DNA of 64,000 bases from Bacteroidota bacterium (GTDB taxonomy: Bacteria; Bacteroidota; Bacteroidia; AKYH767-A; OLB10), in assembly GCA_016699635.1 (NCBI GenBank), contig CP064983.1, positions 186,001 to 250,000 of the forward strand. Reading direction: 5' to 3'. Below, in pieces: positions 19,913 through 28,481 of this stretch. The translations under genes were made by a program, and so were the position numbers. The notes beneath the pieces were generated by a model. The model saw only the letters and a program-made list of their open reading frames with translations, made no database searches and was not told where the DNA came from. The stretch's first letter is position 1. The number at the start of each line of letters is the position of its first letter.

Positions 19913-21088
19913 CTATTTTTCTTTCTTACGTCTTTCAATCTCTTGTGTAATCATACTCAATTCGCGTCCCATCTGACCACTCATGCTGGTATTCTCAGCG
20001 GCACGTCTGAATAAATAAGGCAGCACAGAAACTACAGGTCCATAAGGCACGTACTTACAAACACAGTAACCTGCATTAGCAAGATTAAAACTAATGTGAT
20101 CGCTCATGCCAAGCAGTTGCGAAAACCAAACACGCTCATCAGAATTTGCAATACCTTTTTCTTCCATAAGTTTTGCAAGTAAGGCACTGCTATCTTCATT
20201 GTGTGTGCCGGCACAAACAGCAACCATGTCTATATTTTCAATGCACAACTTTATAGCCTCATTGTAATCGTGATCACAGGCTGCTTTATCTGGCTGTATA
20301 GGAGAAGGATAACCATTTACTGCTGCGCGTTCTCTTTCTTTTTCCATATAGGCACCGCGCACTAACTTATACCCTACTCTGTAATTACCTGAACGGGCTT
20401 TTGCAATATTCTCTCTCATAAATGCAACCCTGTCATGACGATAAAGCTGAACGGTATTAAAAATAAGTGTCTTCTCTTTGTTGTATTTCAACATCATGTC
20501 ATCAACCATGTTGTCAATGGCATCCTGAATCCATGTTTCTTCTGCATCAATAAATAAACGCACATTATTCTCTGCTGCTGTCTTACAAATTGATTCAACT
20601 CTTGCTCTTAATCTCAAAAATTCTGCCTCTTCGGCTTCTGAAAGTAAAACCTTACTGCTGACACGCTCTAACAAATCCATCCTGCCTACACCGGTAACTT
20701 TAAATACAGAAAAAGGAATATTTTTCTTTCCGCTTGCATGCTTTACGGTTTTAATAATTTCTGCACAGCTATGGTCAAAATCAGATTCATTGTGATGGCC
20801 TTCTACAGAATAATCCAAAATTGAGCCTACTCTATACTTTCCGAGATTATTTATCGTTTCAGTACATTGCTCAATGGTTTCTCCTCCACAAAAATGTTTG
20901 TAAATGGTAGCTCTTATCAATGGCTTTATCGGCAAACCCATTTTTAAAACTGCATTGGTGAATCCCGGACCAATTTTTACGAGAAAGTTAATATTGATGA
21001 GCCTGAATAACCAATAGGCTCTTTTAAGATCTGCATCGCTTTTATAAGCAAATGCAACCTTCAGATTGTTGAATGATACAGATGGCAT
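19913..21088 (-). CDS. Proline dehydrogenase
   Basis: FAD-dependent oxidation of L-proline to pyrroline-5-carboxylate, first step of proline catabolism. The TIM-barrel motifs are present: RLFIDAEETWIQ, YKLVRGAYMEKER (substrate-binding Arg region), CAGTHNEDS and YVPYGPVVSVLPYLFRRAAENTS. 391 residues fits the monofunctional Bacteroidota form; no aldehyde dehydrogenase domain is fused. A -7 element TATCTTTG (minus strand, 21122-21115) lies about 27 nt before the ATG. Confidence 0.93.
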   Translation of the reverse strand: MPSVSFNNLKVAFAYKSDADLKRAYWLFRLININFLVKIGPGFTNAVLKMGLPIKPLIRATIYKHFCGGETIEQCTETINNLGKYRVGSILDYSVEGHHNESDFDHSCAEIIKTVKHASGKKNIPFSVFKVTGVGRMDLLERVSSKVLLSEAEEAEFLRLRARVESICKTAAENNVRLFIDAEETWIQDAIDNMVDDMMLKYNKEKTLIFNTVQLYRHDRVAFMRENIAKARSGNYRVGYKLVRGAYMEKERERAAVNGYPSPIQPDKAACDHDYNEAIKLCIENIDMVAVCAGTHNEDSSALLAKLMEEKGIANSDERVWFSQLLGMSDHISFNLANAGYCVCKYVPYGPVVSVLPYLFRRAAENTSMSGQMGRELSMITQEIERRKKEK

Positions 21089-21114
21089 ATTAAAAATTCT
21101 TTGCCAAAGATAAT

Positions 21115-21122
21115 TGAATTAA
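21115..21122 (-). promoter_or_regulatory. Bacteroidota -7 element TATCTTTG before proline dehydrogenase
   Basis: Exact TAnnTTTG match on the minus strand, about 27 nt upstream of the start at 21088. No TTG at the expected -33 spacing. Confidence 0.4.
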
Positions 21123-21290
21123 AATATCCGTAAATCTAATTTCTGTAAGAGGTAAATATGATATTAATCAACAGCTTAACACTTTGATTTAACCTTACTT
21201 TAACCAATTTGTCAAACTATTGGAATGTGTTTGGAAAGTTATTCGAGAAAAAAGACAAGAATGGTTTGTTTATATGAAAGCAGTACAACC

Positions 21291-22089
21291 TCACTCCATC
21301 AATTCTTTCAATTTCTTTTCCAACTCATCCGGTGAAAGGTTGGAGTAAAACTGTCCGCCTGCAGCTATAGAAATCTGCCCGTTTTCTTCCGACACAACTA
21401 ACGCTAAAGCGTCACTCTGCTCCGTGATACCTAATGCAGCTCTGTGGCGCATTCCGTAATGTGCAGGCACATCTAAACTTTCAGTAACAGGCAAAACACA
21501 GCGGGCAGCACGAATTCTGTTGCCACTGATGATTACAGCACCATCATGCAAGGGGCTGTTTTTAAAAAATATACTCTCTAAAAGTCGTTTGGAAACTTCA
21601 GCTTCCATAATATCACCGGTACCTTCAAACAAATTCAAATCGGTTTTTCTGGTCACTACTATCAACGCTCCTGTTTTTGTTTTAGACATTGAAACGCAGG
21701 CACGAACAATAGGCATTACACTTAACTCAACAGGTTGTTGCAGCTTGAAATTTCCATGCAACAGGTTCTTAAAAAAATCACCTCTTGTAAAAATAGTATT
21801 TGAGCCTACAAAAATTAAAAACCTGCGTAGTTCCTGCTGAAAAACAATAATAAGTGCAATAACTCCAACTCCAATAAACTGCCCAAACAAAGCACCAAGC
21901 AATTGCATGTCGAGTACTTTCACAAAAAGCCACCACAGAAAATATATGGTAAGAATGCCTATGAGGATATTCATTGCAACACCTCCCTTTAGTAAACGAT
22001 AAAGTTTATACAGCACCCATGCTACAATTAATACATCAAGTATATCAAGCAGTCTTACGGTTAAAAAATCCTATGTGAAACAACTCCAT
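21291..22089 (-). CDS. cdaA: Diadenylate cyclase CdaA (one frameshift near the N-terminus)
   Basis: Membrane enzyme making cyclic di-AMP from two ATP. The DAC domain has both catalytic motifs, LHDGAVIISG (DGA) and GMRHRAALG (RHR). The membrane segments are partly upstream of the GTG at 22016. The true N-terminus appears to be ATG 22089, MELFHIGF, joining LTVRLLDILDVLIVAWVLY after one base is removed from the run of six A's at 22063-22068 (plus strand). This gives about 266 residues and the standard three N-terminal helices. No CdaR-like regulator gene is adjacent. Confidence 0.93.
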
Positions 22090-22227
22090 GCCTGTCGCTA
22101 TGATTACAAATAACAGAAGTTTATTTCAACTTTACTGTTGTTTCATAATTTTTTCGCACAATGTTGTTGACACTTCATTTTGAACTATTACCTATAGTTC
22201 TAAAAATAAAAATCATTCTGTATAAAA

Positions 22228-23462
22228 CTAAGCTTGCAATGCTTTTAATCGCTGCAACAAAGGCGGATGTGAGTAATAGAAAAATACATACATGGGATGC
22301 GGAGTAAGATTTGACAAACTATCTGAACTGAGCTTTTTTAATGCACTTGCTAATGCTTCTGCACTGAATGTTACTCTTGCAAAATTATCCGCTTCAAACT
22401 CATTTTTTCTGGAATAGATATTCATCAAGATTCCTGTAATTAGTGATAAGGGTGAATACAATAAAGTAAATGCAATAAGACTTAAAGCCAGACTGTATTC
22501 TGTTCCGCCAAGAGCTAAAGAAAACCATTCATTATTGATAAATACAGAAAGCAGCCACAGCAACAAAGCAGTTTGAAGGATTGAAAATATCATTGAAAAC
22601 AGTGTATGCTTTTTCTTGTAATGACCTACTTCATGAGCCAGCACTGCAACCAACTCATCTTTCGAATAATTATTAACCAAGGTATCAAACAAAACAATCT
22701 TTTTCTTTTTGCCTAACCCACTGAAAAAGGCATTTGCCTTTGATGAACGTCTGCTACCATCCATAAGATAAAGCTTAGTAATTTAAAAGTTATTTTTCAG
22801 ACAGTAGTTCTCAATTGCAGTACGTACTTCGCCATCTGCCAATGGAGTAAGTTTATTAAACAATGGAAGTATCAATGAGGTGTAAAACATATTCAATACA
22901 ATCATAAAAACCGCAAAAACTGCAAGCATGTAAATCCAAAAATTACTTCCTGTATATTGATAAAACAAAACAAACATACTAACAAACTTCCACCTAATGC
23001 TCCTGCAAGAAAATATCCTTTAATCCTGTCTGAAATAAAAACAGCAAGTGTTGTTTTATTAAATCCAAAACGTTCTTCAATAACAAAGGTTGAATAAAGT
23101 GAAAACGGAATGCTTATTAAATCACTGAACAAAGCAAAAGTTCCAAAAAACAACAAGGTGGACCATAACAAATCTGTAGTTACCGTATGTGTCCAACCAT
23201 CAAGCCAACCATAACCACCATAAATCAGAAAAAAGAAAGAAATAACAAACATGACCGTTTCACTAATCATTCCGAAGCGGCTTTTCTCTCGCTCATATTG
23301 CTGTGATTTTTTATACCGTTCTTCATCATAATATTGTTTCAGTTCATCGGGTTGTGTTTCTGATAAGTTTAATAAATTTAAAATAGACAAACTCATACTC
23401 AACAGATAATTCAGCACCAGTATTGATGCAATTATCCACAACAATATTTCTTTTAATTCCAT
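22228..23462 (-). CDS. M48-family metalloprotease, Ste24/CAAX-protease type (two frameshifts)
   Basis: Integral-membrane zinc protease. The catalytic HEVGH helix lies in VLAHEVGHYKKKH and the third ligand in NEFEADNFA. Preceding membrane segments and SIPFSLYSTFVIEERFGFNK are typical of Ste24-like proteases rather than HtpX. The gene is read in three frames: 22902-23462, then 22783-22977, then 22228-22764. Joins lie near 22975 and 22770-22785, the latter after ENYCLKNNF and before LYLMDGSRRS. Corrected length is about 411 residues, as expected for Ste24. Confidence 0.87.
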
Positions 23463-23526
23463 GCTTTTTTATTAAAGTTATATCCTATTCCCCACTCTAT
23501 AAAATCGGCTCTTGCAATATGTGTTT

Positions 23527-24570
23527 TCAGGTTGATGCAGGCAAACAATCCATCATAAAACGATAGCGCATTCCCAGTCTGTTATAAAACAAACCATCTT
23601 TCTTCCATGCATTTTTTGCATAAACACCCATCTGCAATATGACAGAAAAATCCGAAAATATTATTTCATACGCTCCTGCAACACCTCCACGAAAATTTGA
23701 TATTGTTCCATGTGTTTTCATGTCTTCATACGCAAGTCTGTAATTAATTGTCGGGTCATAAAATAAATCAACACTTATGCCTGCCGCAGATTTAGGGCTG
23801 TACTGCCTTAAAAATGCAGGAGAAAGAGTCCATGCATACCAGGTGCCTCCGGCAAGCGGATAAACTTGTTTGAAAGCCCATGCTCCAAAAATTGTAAAGC
23901 GATTTCTTTTTTCAAAATTTTCAGTTTCTTGCCTGATAATCTCTTTTGATTCACCAAAACTACGGCTGTAATGAAGTTGTGCCGTAATTAAATTTATTCC
24001 CAGATTTGGCATTGCCGCACTTCCATTTGAAAAATGTGTTAAACCTATGGCAGGAACAATTCTGTCGCGTTTAGTAAGCCAAAACTCCGAGTGAAAGTTA
24101 AATGCAATAACAGCATTCAGATGCGATCCTATAGCTACATTCTGATAATTATCATTTCTGTTAAACGGTTTGGTAATATATCCCAATCCCCATCCGAATT
24201 GAAAATGTAAAAATGGTTTTTCTGATTTGCCTAATGGAATGTCAATGTAAGGATATACTGTATGCCCATAGCCTAACTGTTCTTTATTACCCAATCCGAA
24301 AAAACCATATTTAATTCCTGTTTCCGGAAAATGAAAATGCTGATGCCATGATCGTTTGCCGTCTGCCTGCTGTGATAAGGTAATCATCATACCACCAAGA
24401 TGACTGTGTTGTAGTGGCTGAACAGAAGGCCGGTGTGCCATAACAAAACCATAATGACCCTCTGCACCCAGCATCCATGCACCATGTGTGGCTTGCTGCC
24501 CATGTGCTGCAACAGTCAGCAAGAATAAAAATAGTGTGGACAGAAAACTAATGCCTGCTTTATGAATCAT
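23527..24570 (-). CDS. Acyloxyacyl hydrolase / PagL-like lipid A 3-O-deacylase
   Basis: Outer-membrane beta-barrel with a signal peptide (to about residue 24, VAAHGQ) and the PagL-type catalytic region LTHFSNGSAAMPNLGIN (about residues 185-200; His-Ser pair). Such enzymes trim an acyl chain from lipid A. At 347 residues it is much longer than PagL (about 150), with extra barrel strands, as in other Bacteroidota homologues. It is divergent from mazG; the two 5' ends lie 15 bp apart when mazG is started at 24586. Confidence 0.75.
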   Translation of the reverse strand: MIHKAGISFLSTLFLFLLTVAAHGQQATHGAWMLGAEGHYGFVMAHRPSVQPLQHSHLGGMMITLSQQADGKRSWHQHFHFPETGIKYGFFGLGNKEQLGYGHTVYPYIDIPLGKSEKPFLHFQFGWGLGYITKPFNRNDNYQNVAIGSHLNAVIAFNFHSEFWLTKRDRIVPAIGLTHFSNGSAAMPNLGINLITAQLHYSRSFGESKEIIRQETENFEKRNRFTIFGAWAFKQVYPLAGGTWYAWTLSPAFLRQYSPKSAAGISVDLFYDPTINYRLAYEDMKTHGTISNFRGGVAGAYEIIFSDFSVILQMGVYAKNAWKKDGLFYNRLGMRYRFMMDCLPAST

Positions 24571-24577
24571 ACCTTTG
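24570..24577 (+). promoter_or_regulatory. Bacteroidota -7 element TACCTTTG before mazG
   Basis: Exact TAnnTTTG match 8 nt before ATG 24586. It argues against the upstream in-frame ATG at 24562, which would put the start before the promoter and inside the divergent gene. Confidence 0.45.
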
Positions 24578-24585
24578 CAAAGAAA

Positions 24586-25383
24586 ATGCTTTTAGCAATG
24601 GAAGAAAAATTAAATGCTTTTAAAAGAATTTGTACAATCATGGACGAACTGCGCACACAGTGTCCGTGGGATAAAAAGCAAACCATAGAATCGTTGCGAC
24701 ATCTCACCATCGAAGAGGTTTATGAGTTGAGTGATGCCATCTTAGATAACAATTTAGAAGAGGTTAAAAAAGAATTGGGCGACATTATGTTGCATTTGAT
24801 TTTTTATTCACGAATTGCCGAAGAAAAAAACCTGTTTAACATTGCTGATGTGATTAATACAGAATGTGAGAAACTGATTTCGCGCCACCCACATATTTAT
24901 CCTGCTGCCGATGGACAAAAAACTGTTGTTGCCGATGAAGAAGAAGTAAAACGTAACTGGGAAAAATTGAAAATGAAAGAAGGCAAGATATCTGTATTGG
25001 AAGGTGTGCCTCGTTCATTACCCAGCATGGTAAAGGCGCAGCGCATTCAGGAGAAAGCTCGTGGTGCCGGCTTCGACTGGGAAAAACCGGAGCAGGTATG
25101 GGAAAAAGTTGAAGAAGAGTTCAGTGAATTTCAGGAAGCTGTCTCCCGTAAAAATCAACAGGAAATGACCGATGAATTGGGTGATGTTTTTTTTGCACTG
25201 ATAAACTATGCACGTTTTCACAATCTGAATCCCGATGAAGCATTGGAGCGCACGAACAGAAAATTTATTTCGCGTTTTAGATATATGGAAGACAAAGTCA
25301 GAGAATCAGGAAAAACTTTACATGAACTCTCACTGTCACAAATGGATGTTTATTGGAACCAGGCAAAAACCACTGAAATCTGA
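24586..25383 (+). CDS. mazG: Nucleoside triphosphate pyrophosphohydrolase MazG
   Basis: Hydrolyses (d)NTPs to monophosphates and pyrophosphate. Two MazG repeats are visible: CPWDKKQTIESLRHLTIEEVYELSDAI with KKELGDIMLHLIFY, and a second EEFSEFQEA with DELGDVFFALINYARF; both carry the ExxE...ExxD metal motif. The start is ATG 24586 (24598 also possible), chosen for the -7 element just upstream. It is followed by trmD after 2 bp, so probably an operon. Confidence 0.95.
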   Translation: MLLAMEEKLNAFKRICTIMDELRTQCPWDKKQTIESLRHLTIEEVYELSDAILDNNLEEVKKELGDIMLHLIFYSRIAEEKNLFNIADVINTECEKLISRHPHIYPAADGQKTVVADEEEVKRNWEKLKMKEGKISVLEGVPRSLPSMVKAQRIQEKARGAGFDWEKPEQVWEKVEEEFSEFQEAVSRKNQQEMTDELGDVFFALINYARFHNLNPDEALERTNRKFISRFRYMEDKVRESGKTLHELSLSQMDVYWNQAKTTEI

Positions 25384-25385
25384 TG

Positions 25386-26073
25386 ATGCATATTGATATT
25401 ATCACAGTACATCCCGGTTTGCTTGAAAGGCACTTTCAGTCATTCTATTCTTAAAAGAGCCATTCAGAAAAATCTTGTTGAAATAAATATCATTAACCTT
25501 CGAGACTATGCTGCCAACAAACATAAAAGTGTTGATGACTATGCCTTTGGCGGTGGTGCCGGAATGGTGATGATGATAGAACCTATTGACCATTGTATCA
25601 CAGACCTTAAATCAAAAAGAAATTATGATGAAGTCATCTACATGTCGCCCGATGGCGAACTACTCAATCAGGGAATAAGCAATAGCCTGTCGTTGAAAAA
25701 AAATATCATTATCCTCTGTGGTCATTACAAAGGTGTTGATGAAAGAGTGCGGCAACATCTTATTACACGCGAAATTTCTGTTGGCGATTATGTTCTTTCC
25801 GGTGGCGAACTACCTGCAGCCGTACTTTGTGATAGCATCATCAGAATTATTCCTGGCGTTTTGAATGATGAAACCTCTGCCCTGTCCGACTCTTTTCAGG
25901 ATAACCTTTTGGCACCGCCTGTTTATACCCGACCCGCAAATTACAAAGGCTGGGACGTTCCTGAAGTGCTTTTGTCGGGTAATGAAAGCCTTATTAATGA
26001 ATGGCGGCATCAGCAAAGCCTGGAACGTACACAAATCAGAAGACCAGACCTGTCAGATGGCAATAGCAAATAA
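25386..26073 (+). CDS. trmD: tRNA (guanine-N1)-methyltransferase TrmD (one frameshift)
   Basis: SPOUT methyltransferase making m1G37 in tRNAs. The knot motifs are CGHYKGVDERVRQH and VGDYVLSGGELPA; ETSALSDSF and PPVYTRP are also typical. The N-terminus is in another frame: ATG 25386 gives HIDIITVHPGLLE, which joins TFSHSILKRAIQKN after a frameshift near 25430-25440. Corrected length is about 229 residues, normal. It precedes rplS, the classical trmD-rplS order. Confidence 0.94.
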
Positions 26074-26198
26074 CTGTTTTTCAATAAAATACAATTTTTT
26101 AAACATTTTTAAAAAGTTAGTATAAATCTTATCACCCTAAAGCTTTTTTTGCTATTATTGCACTCCCAAAATTTTATCAATCATCAAAATATAAAGCG

Positions 26199-26570
26199 AT
26201 GGACTTAGTTAAATTAGCAGAAAAGCAGTTAATACCGGTAAAAGATGCTCCGGATTTCAAAGCCGGTGATACCATTACCGTATTCTATAAAATTATTGAA
26301 GGTAATAAAGAGCGTGAGCAGCAGTTTCAGGGTGTTGTTATTCAACGTAAAGGACATGGTGCAACACAGACATTTACCGTTCGTAAAATTTCTAATGGTG
26401 TAGGCGTTGAGCGTATTTTCCCATTATTCAGTCCTAAAATCACCAAGATTGATGTAAACAAGCGCGGTGTTGTTCGCAGAGCAAGAATCTATTACCTGCG
26501 TAATGTTTCAGGTAAGGCTGCGCGTATAGAAGAAAAAATTGTTAAGACAGCTGAGACCAAGAAAAAATAA
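26199..26570 (+). CDS. rplS: Large-subunit ribosomal protein L19
   Basis: Located at the 30S-50S interface. Family signatures are FKAGDTITVFYKIIEGNKER, FQGVVIQRKG, FTVRKISNGVGVERIFP and VNKRGVVRRARIYYLR. 123 residues with a short lysine-rich tail, standard. A rho-independent terminator follows 25 bp after the stop; beyond it the repeat island begins. Confidence 0.98.
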   Translation: MDLVKLAEKQLIPVKDAPDFKAGDTITVFYKIIEGNKEREQQFQGVVIQRKGHGATQTFTVRKISNGVGVERIFPLFSPKITKIDVNKRGVVRRARIYYLRNVSGKAARIEEKIVKTAETKKK

Positions 26571-26595
26571 AAAAGTTTCATTTTGATTTGTAAAG

Positions 26596-26621
26596 AAGCC
26601 TCGTAATAACGGGGCTTTTTT
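26596..26621 (+). terminator. Rho-independent terminator after rplS
   Basis: Nine-base-pair stem (AAGCCTCGT / ACGGGGCTT, one T-G pair) with a 4-nt loop, followed by a T-run. Confidence 0.85.
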
Positions 26622-26640
26622 TATGAGTACACTTTCCCAA

Positions 26641-26786
26641 AGACTAAGTAGGCGCGAGCTAAGTAGGCGCGAGTGTCCTTTCCGCTCGTGCCTTTTATCC
26701 TTGCGGCCTCTGGCCGTCCGATAGCTATCGGACTTCATAGTTCAGCCAGCTTTAAATCGGTAAATTGATTAGCATTGCTATTTTAA
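26641..26786 (-). mobile_element. Solo tail of a REP-associated transposase unit
   Basis: This segment is nearly the reverse complement of 47590-47712, that is, the last about 15 codons of the RAYT gene at 47108 plus its downstream palindromes. It carries the 18-bp palindrome GTCCGATAGCTATCGGAC (26716-26733), the GGCC-loop hairpin and the CGAGTG...CGCTCG hairpin, here preceded by a doubled AAGTAGGCGCGAG. The transposase part is too short to code. It is either a decayed copy or a non-autonomous derivative. Confidence 0.8.
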
Positions 26787-27094
26787 GTAGGAGCAAGCAT
26801 TCTGAATTATCAAATTATCAAATTACCTAATTTTCAAATTCTCTAGGTACTTCATCAATCAGAAAAAATCTGCATTCCTCTGCTCACCCCCAACCCCTGA
26901 AGGGGTGTCTGTCCGCTAAACATATTTCTATCCATAGCATTAAATCTATTCTAATTAGAGTAAAGCTTCTTTTGGTTACGAGTGAGTGCAAGCACTCTGC
27001 ATTATCAAATTATCAAATTACCTAATTTTCAAATTATCTAAGTACTTCATTATTCAGAAAAACGAACTCCTTTCTCCTCGGCTCACCCGTAGCC

Positions 27095-27478
27095 CTAAAG
27101 GGCGCTATCCATCAATCTTCGTTTATCTATTCTGATTTTTATTTGTTCAAGTACTTTATCAATTGATTGCATAACCTCAGCATTTGTAAAACGCATAACT
27201 TCAATATCATAATGTTGCAATTCAGAGGTTCTCCCTGCATCATATTCTTTTTGTTTTTCATGAATTTCACCATCAATCTCTATAACCAGTTTTAATTCAT
27301 GACAATAAAAATCAGCAATAAAAATATCTATAGGATGTTGCGGCTTGAATCTAACTCCTAATTTATTTTCCTTCAAATGACTCCATAACAATTTTTCACT
27401 TTGTGTCATATTTGCACGAAGCCATTTTGCATTAGCAAAAATTTCAGGCTTGGCGCCATAAAACATCCTTCTATCCAT
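27095..27478 (-). CDS. DUF559 endonuclease-domain protein
   Basis: 127-residue protein of the DUF559 family, a small PD-(D/E)xK-like fold related to Vsr. Motifs include LRANMTQSEKLLWSHLK, GVRFKPQHPIDIFIADFYC, LVIEIDGEIHEKQKEYD (likely catalytic Asp/Glu region) and TNAEVMQSIDKVLEQIK. The biological role of the family is not established. Its stop lies beside the GTAGCCCTAAAGGGCGC palindrome of the repeat, and its start codon and leader are the same sequence found in gene-less repeat units. That makes it a resident, possibly the driver, of the repeat family. Confidence 0.85.
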   Translation of the reverse strand: MDRRMFYGAKPEIFANAKWLRANMTQSEKLLWSHLKENKLGVRFKPQHPIDIFIADFYCHELKLVIEIDGEIHEKQKEYDAGRTSELQHYDIEVMRFTNAEVMQSIDKVLEQIKIRIDKRRLMDSAL

Positions 27479-27633
27479 AACATTAAATCTATTCTAATTA
27501 AAAAAATATTTGTGTGCAGGAACCCTTCAGGCATTTTGCAAAGAGCAACGCCTCTTTTGGTCACGGGTGCGTGCAAGCACTCTGAATTCTTATTTCTTAA
27601 TTCTTAACTGCTAACTCTGAATTATCAAAAATC

Positions 27634-27966
27634 TTATTCCAACACCTCCCTGATTTGAATTTTCAAGTCAGGTAAATTATTTACAATAATATCCCAAACA
27701 ATATCGTAATCAACTCCAAAGTAGTCATGAATTAACTTGTCGCGTGTTCCTGCTATTTCTTTCCAACTTATATGAGGATGTATTGTTTTAAAGTCAGGCT
27801 CAATTTTTTTTGATGCCTCACCAATTACTTCAAGACTCCTGATAATTGCTCTTGAAAGTACAGCATCGTTAAAAACGGTATTTTGCGATTTACCATTCGT
27901 GTGAAAAAGAACAAATTCTATTTCATCCAAAATATGTCTTAACAATTCCTTGTTTTCAAAATACAT
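27634..27966 (-). CDS. HepT-like RNase toxin (DUF86)
   Basis: 110-residue all-alpha HEPN protein. The HEPN RNase motif R-x4-H-x-Y is intact in TRDKLIHDYFGVDYDIVWD (about residues 78-94). With its nucleotidyltransferase partner it forms a HepT/MntA toxin-antitoxin pair in which MntA modifies the tyrosine next to the HEPN histidine. The 5' end overlaps the mntA-like stop by 11 bp, so they are translationally coupled. Confidence 0.9.
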   Translation of the reverse strand: MYFENKELLRHILDEIEFVLFHTNGKSQNTVFNDAVLSRAIIRSLEVIGEASKKIEPDFKTIHPHISWKEIAGTRDKLIHDYFGVDYDIVWDIIVNNLPDLKIQIREVLE

Positions 27967-28264
27967 ACTTTGTTTCTTTTAAAATATAAGGAGCTATATA
28001 TTTATTCAATGATTGAGGGGTTAATAAATCAACTTTACGTCCAAATATACCCTCAAGGAAATAGGCAAGCTCTAAAAAATTTTTATAATTTTTTTTACCT
28101 TCATCAAACTCTACTAATATATCTACATCACTGTTTTCATTCTGTTGATTTCGAACAAACGAGCCAAATAATCCAAGTTGCTTTACTCCATACTTCAACA
28201 ATTGTGATTTGTTTTTATGCAGGAGCAAAAAAATGGTGTTTTTATTTATAGAATCTGATTCCAT
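27956..28264 (-). CDS. MntA-like nucleotidyltransferase antitoxin
   Basis: 102-residue minimal nucleotidyltransferase. The GSFVRNQQNENSDVDILVEF motif holds the G-S and D-x-D metal-binding residues of the polymerase-beta fold. It precedes and overlaps the HepT-like gene, the usual order of this toxin-antitoxin class, in which it neutralises HepT by adding AMP. The pair sits inside the DUF559 repeat array. Confidence 0.9.
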   Translation of the reverse strand: MESDSINKNTIFLLLHKNKSQLLKYGVKQLGLFGSFVRNQQNENSDVDILVEFDEGKKNYKNFLELAYFLEGIFGRKVDLLTPQSLNKYIAPYILKETKYVF

Positions 28265-28400
28265 TTTTCAAAATTAAATAATTTATGAATCAAAAAACAA
28301 TGTAAAATAGTTCTGTGTACAAATTGACCTAAGTAGGCGCAAGCACTCTGAATTATCAAATTATCAAATTACCTAATTATCAAATTATCTAAGTACTTCA

Positions 28401-28481
28401 TTATTCAGAAAAAATCTGCATTCCTCCGCTCACCCCCAACCCCTGAAGGGGTGTCTGCCCGATAAACATACTTCTATCCAT
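28401..28481 (-). other. Repeated 26-codon mini-ORF in the DUF559 repeat units (exemplar)
   Basis: Starts at the same ATG context as the DUF559 gene and reads MDRSMFIGQTPLQGLGVS, then GGMQIFSE and stop. Five further copies lie on the minus strand at 26855-26935, 28752-28832, 29007-29087, 29169-29249 (all 26 codons) and 29570-29635 (21 codons). It shares MDRxMFxG with the DUF559 N-terminus and then runs through the CCCCTGAAGGGG palindrome. I do not claim it is translated; near-identity may only reflect recent copying. Confidence 0.5.
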
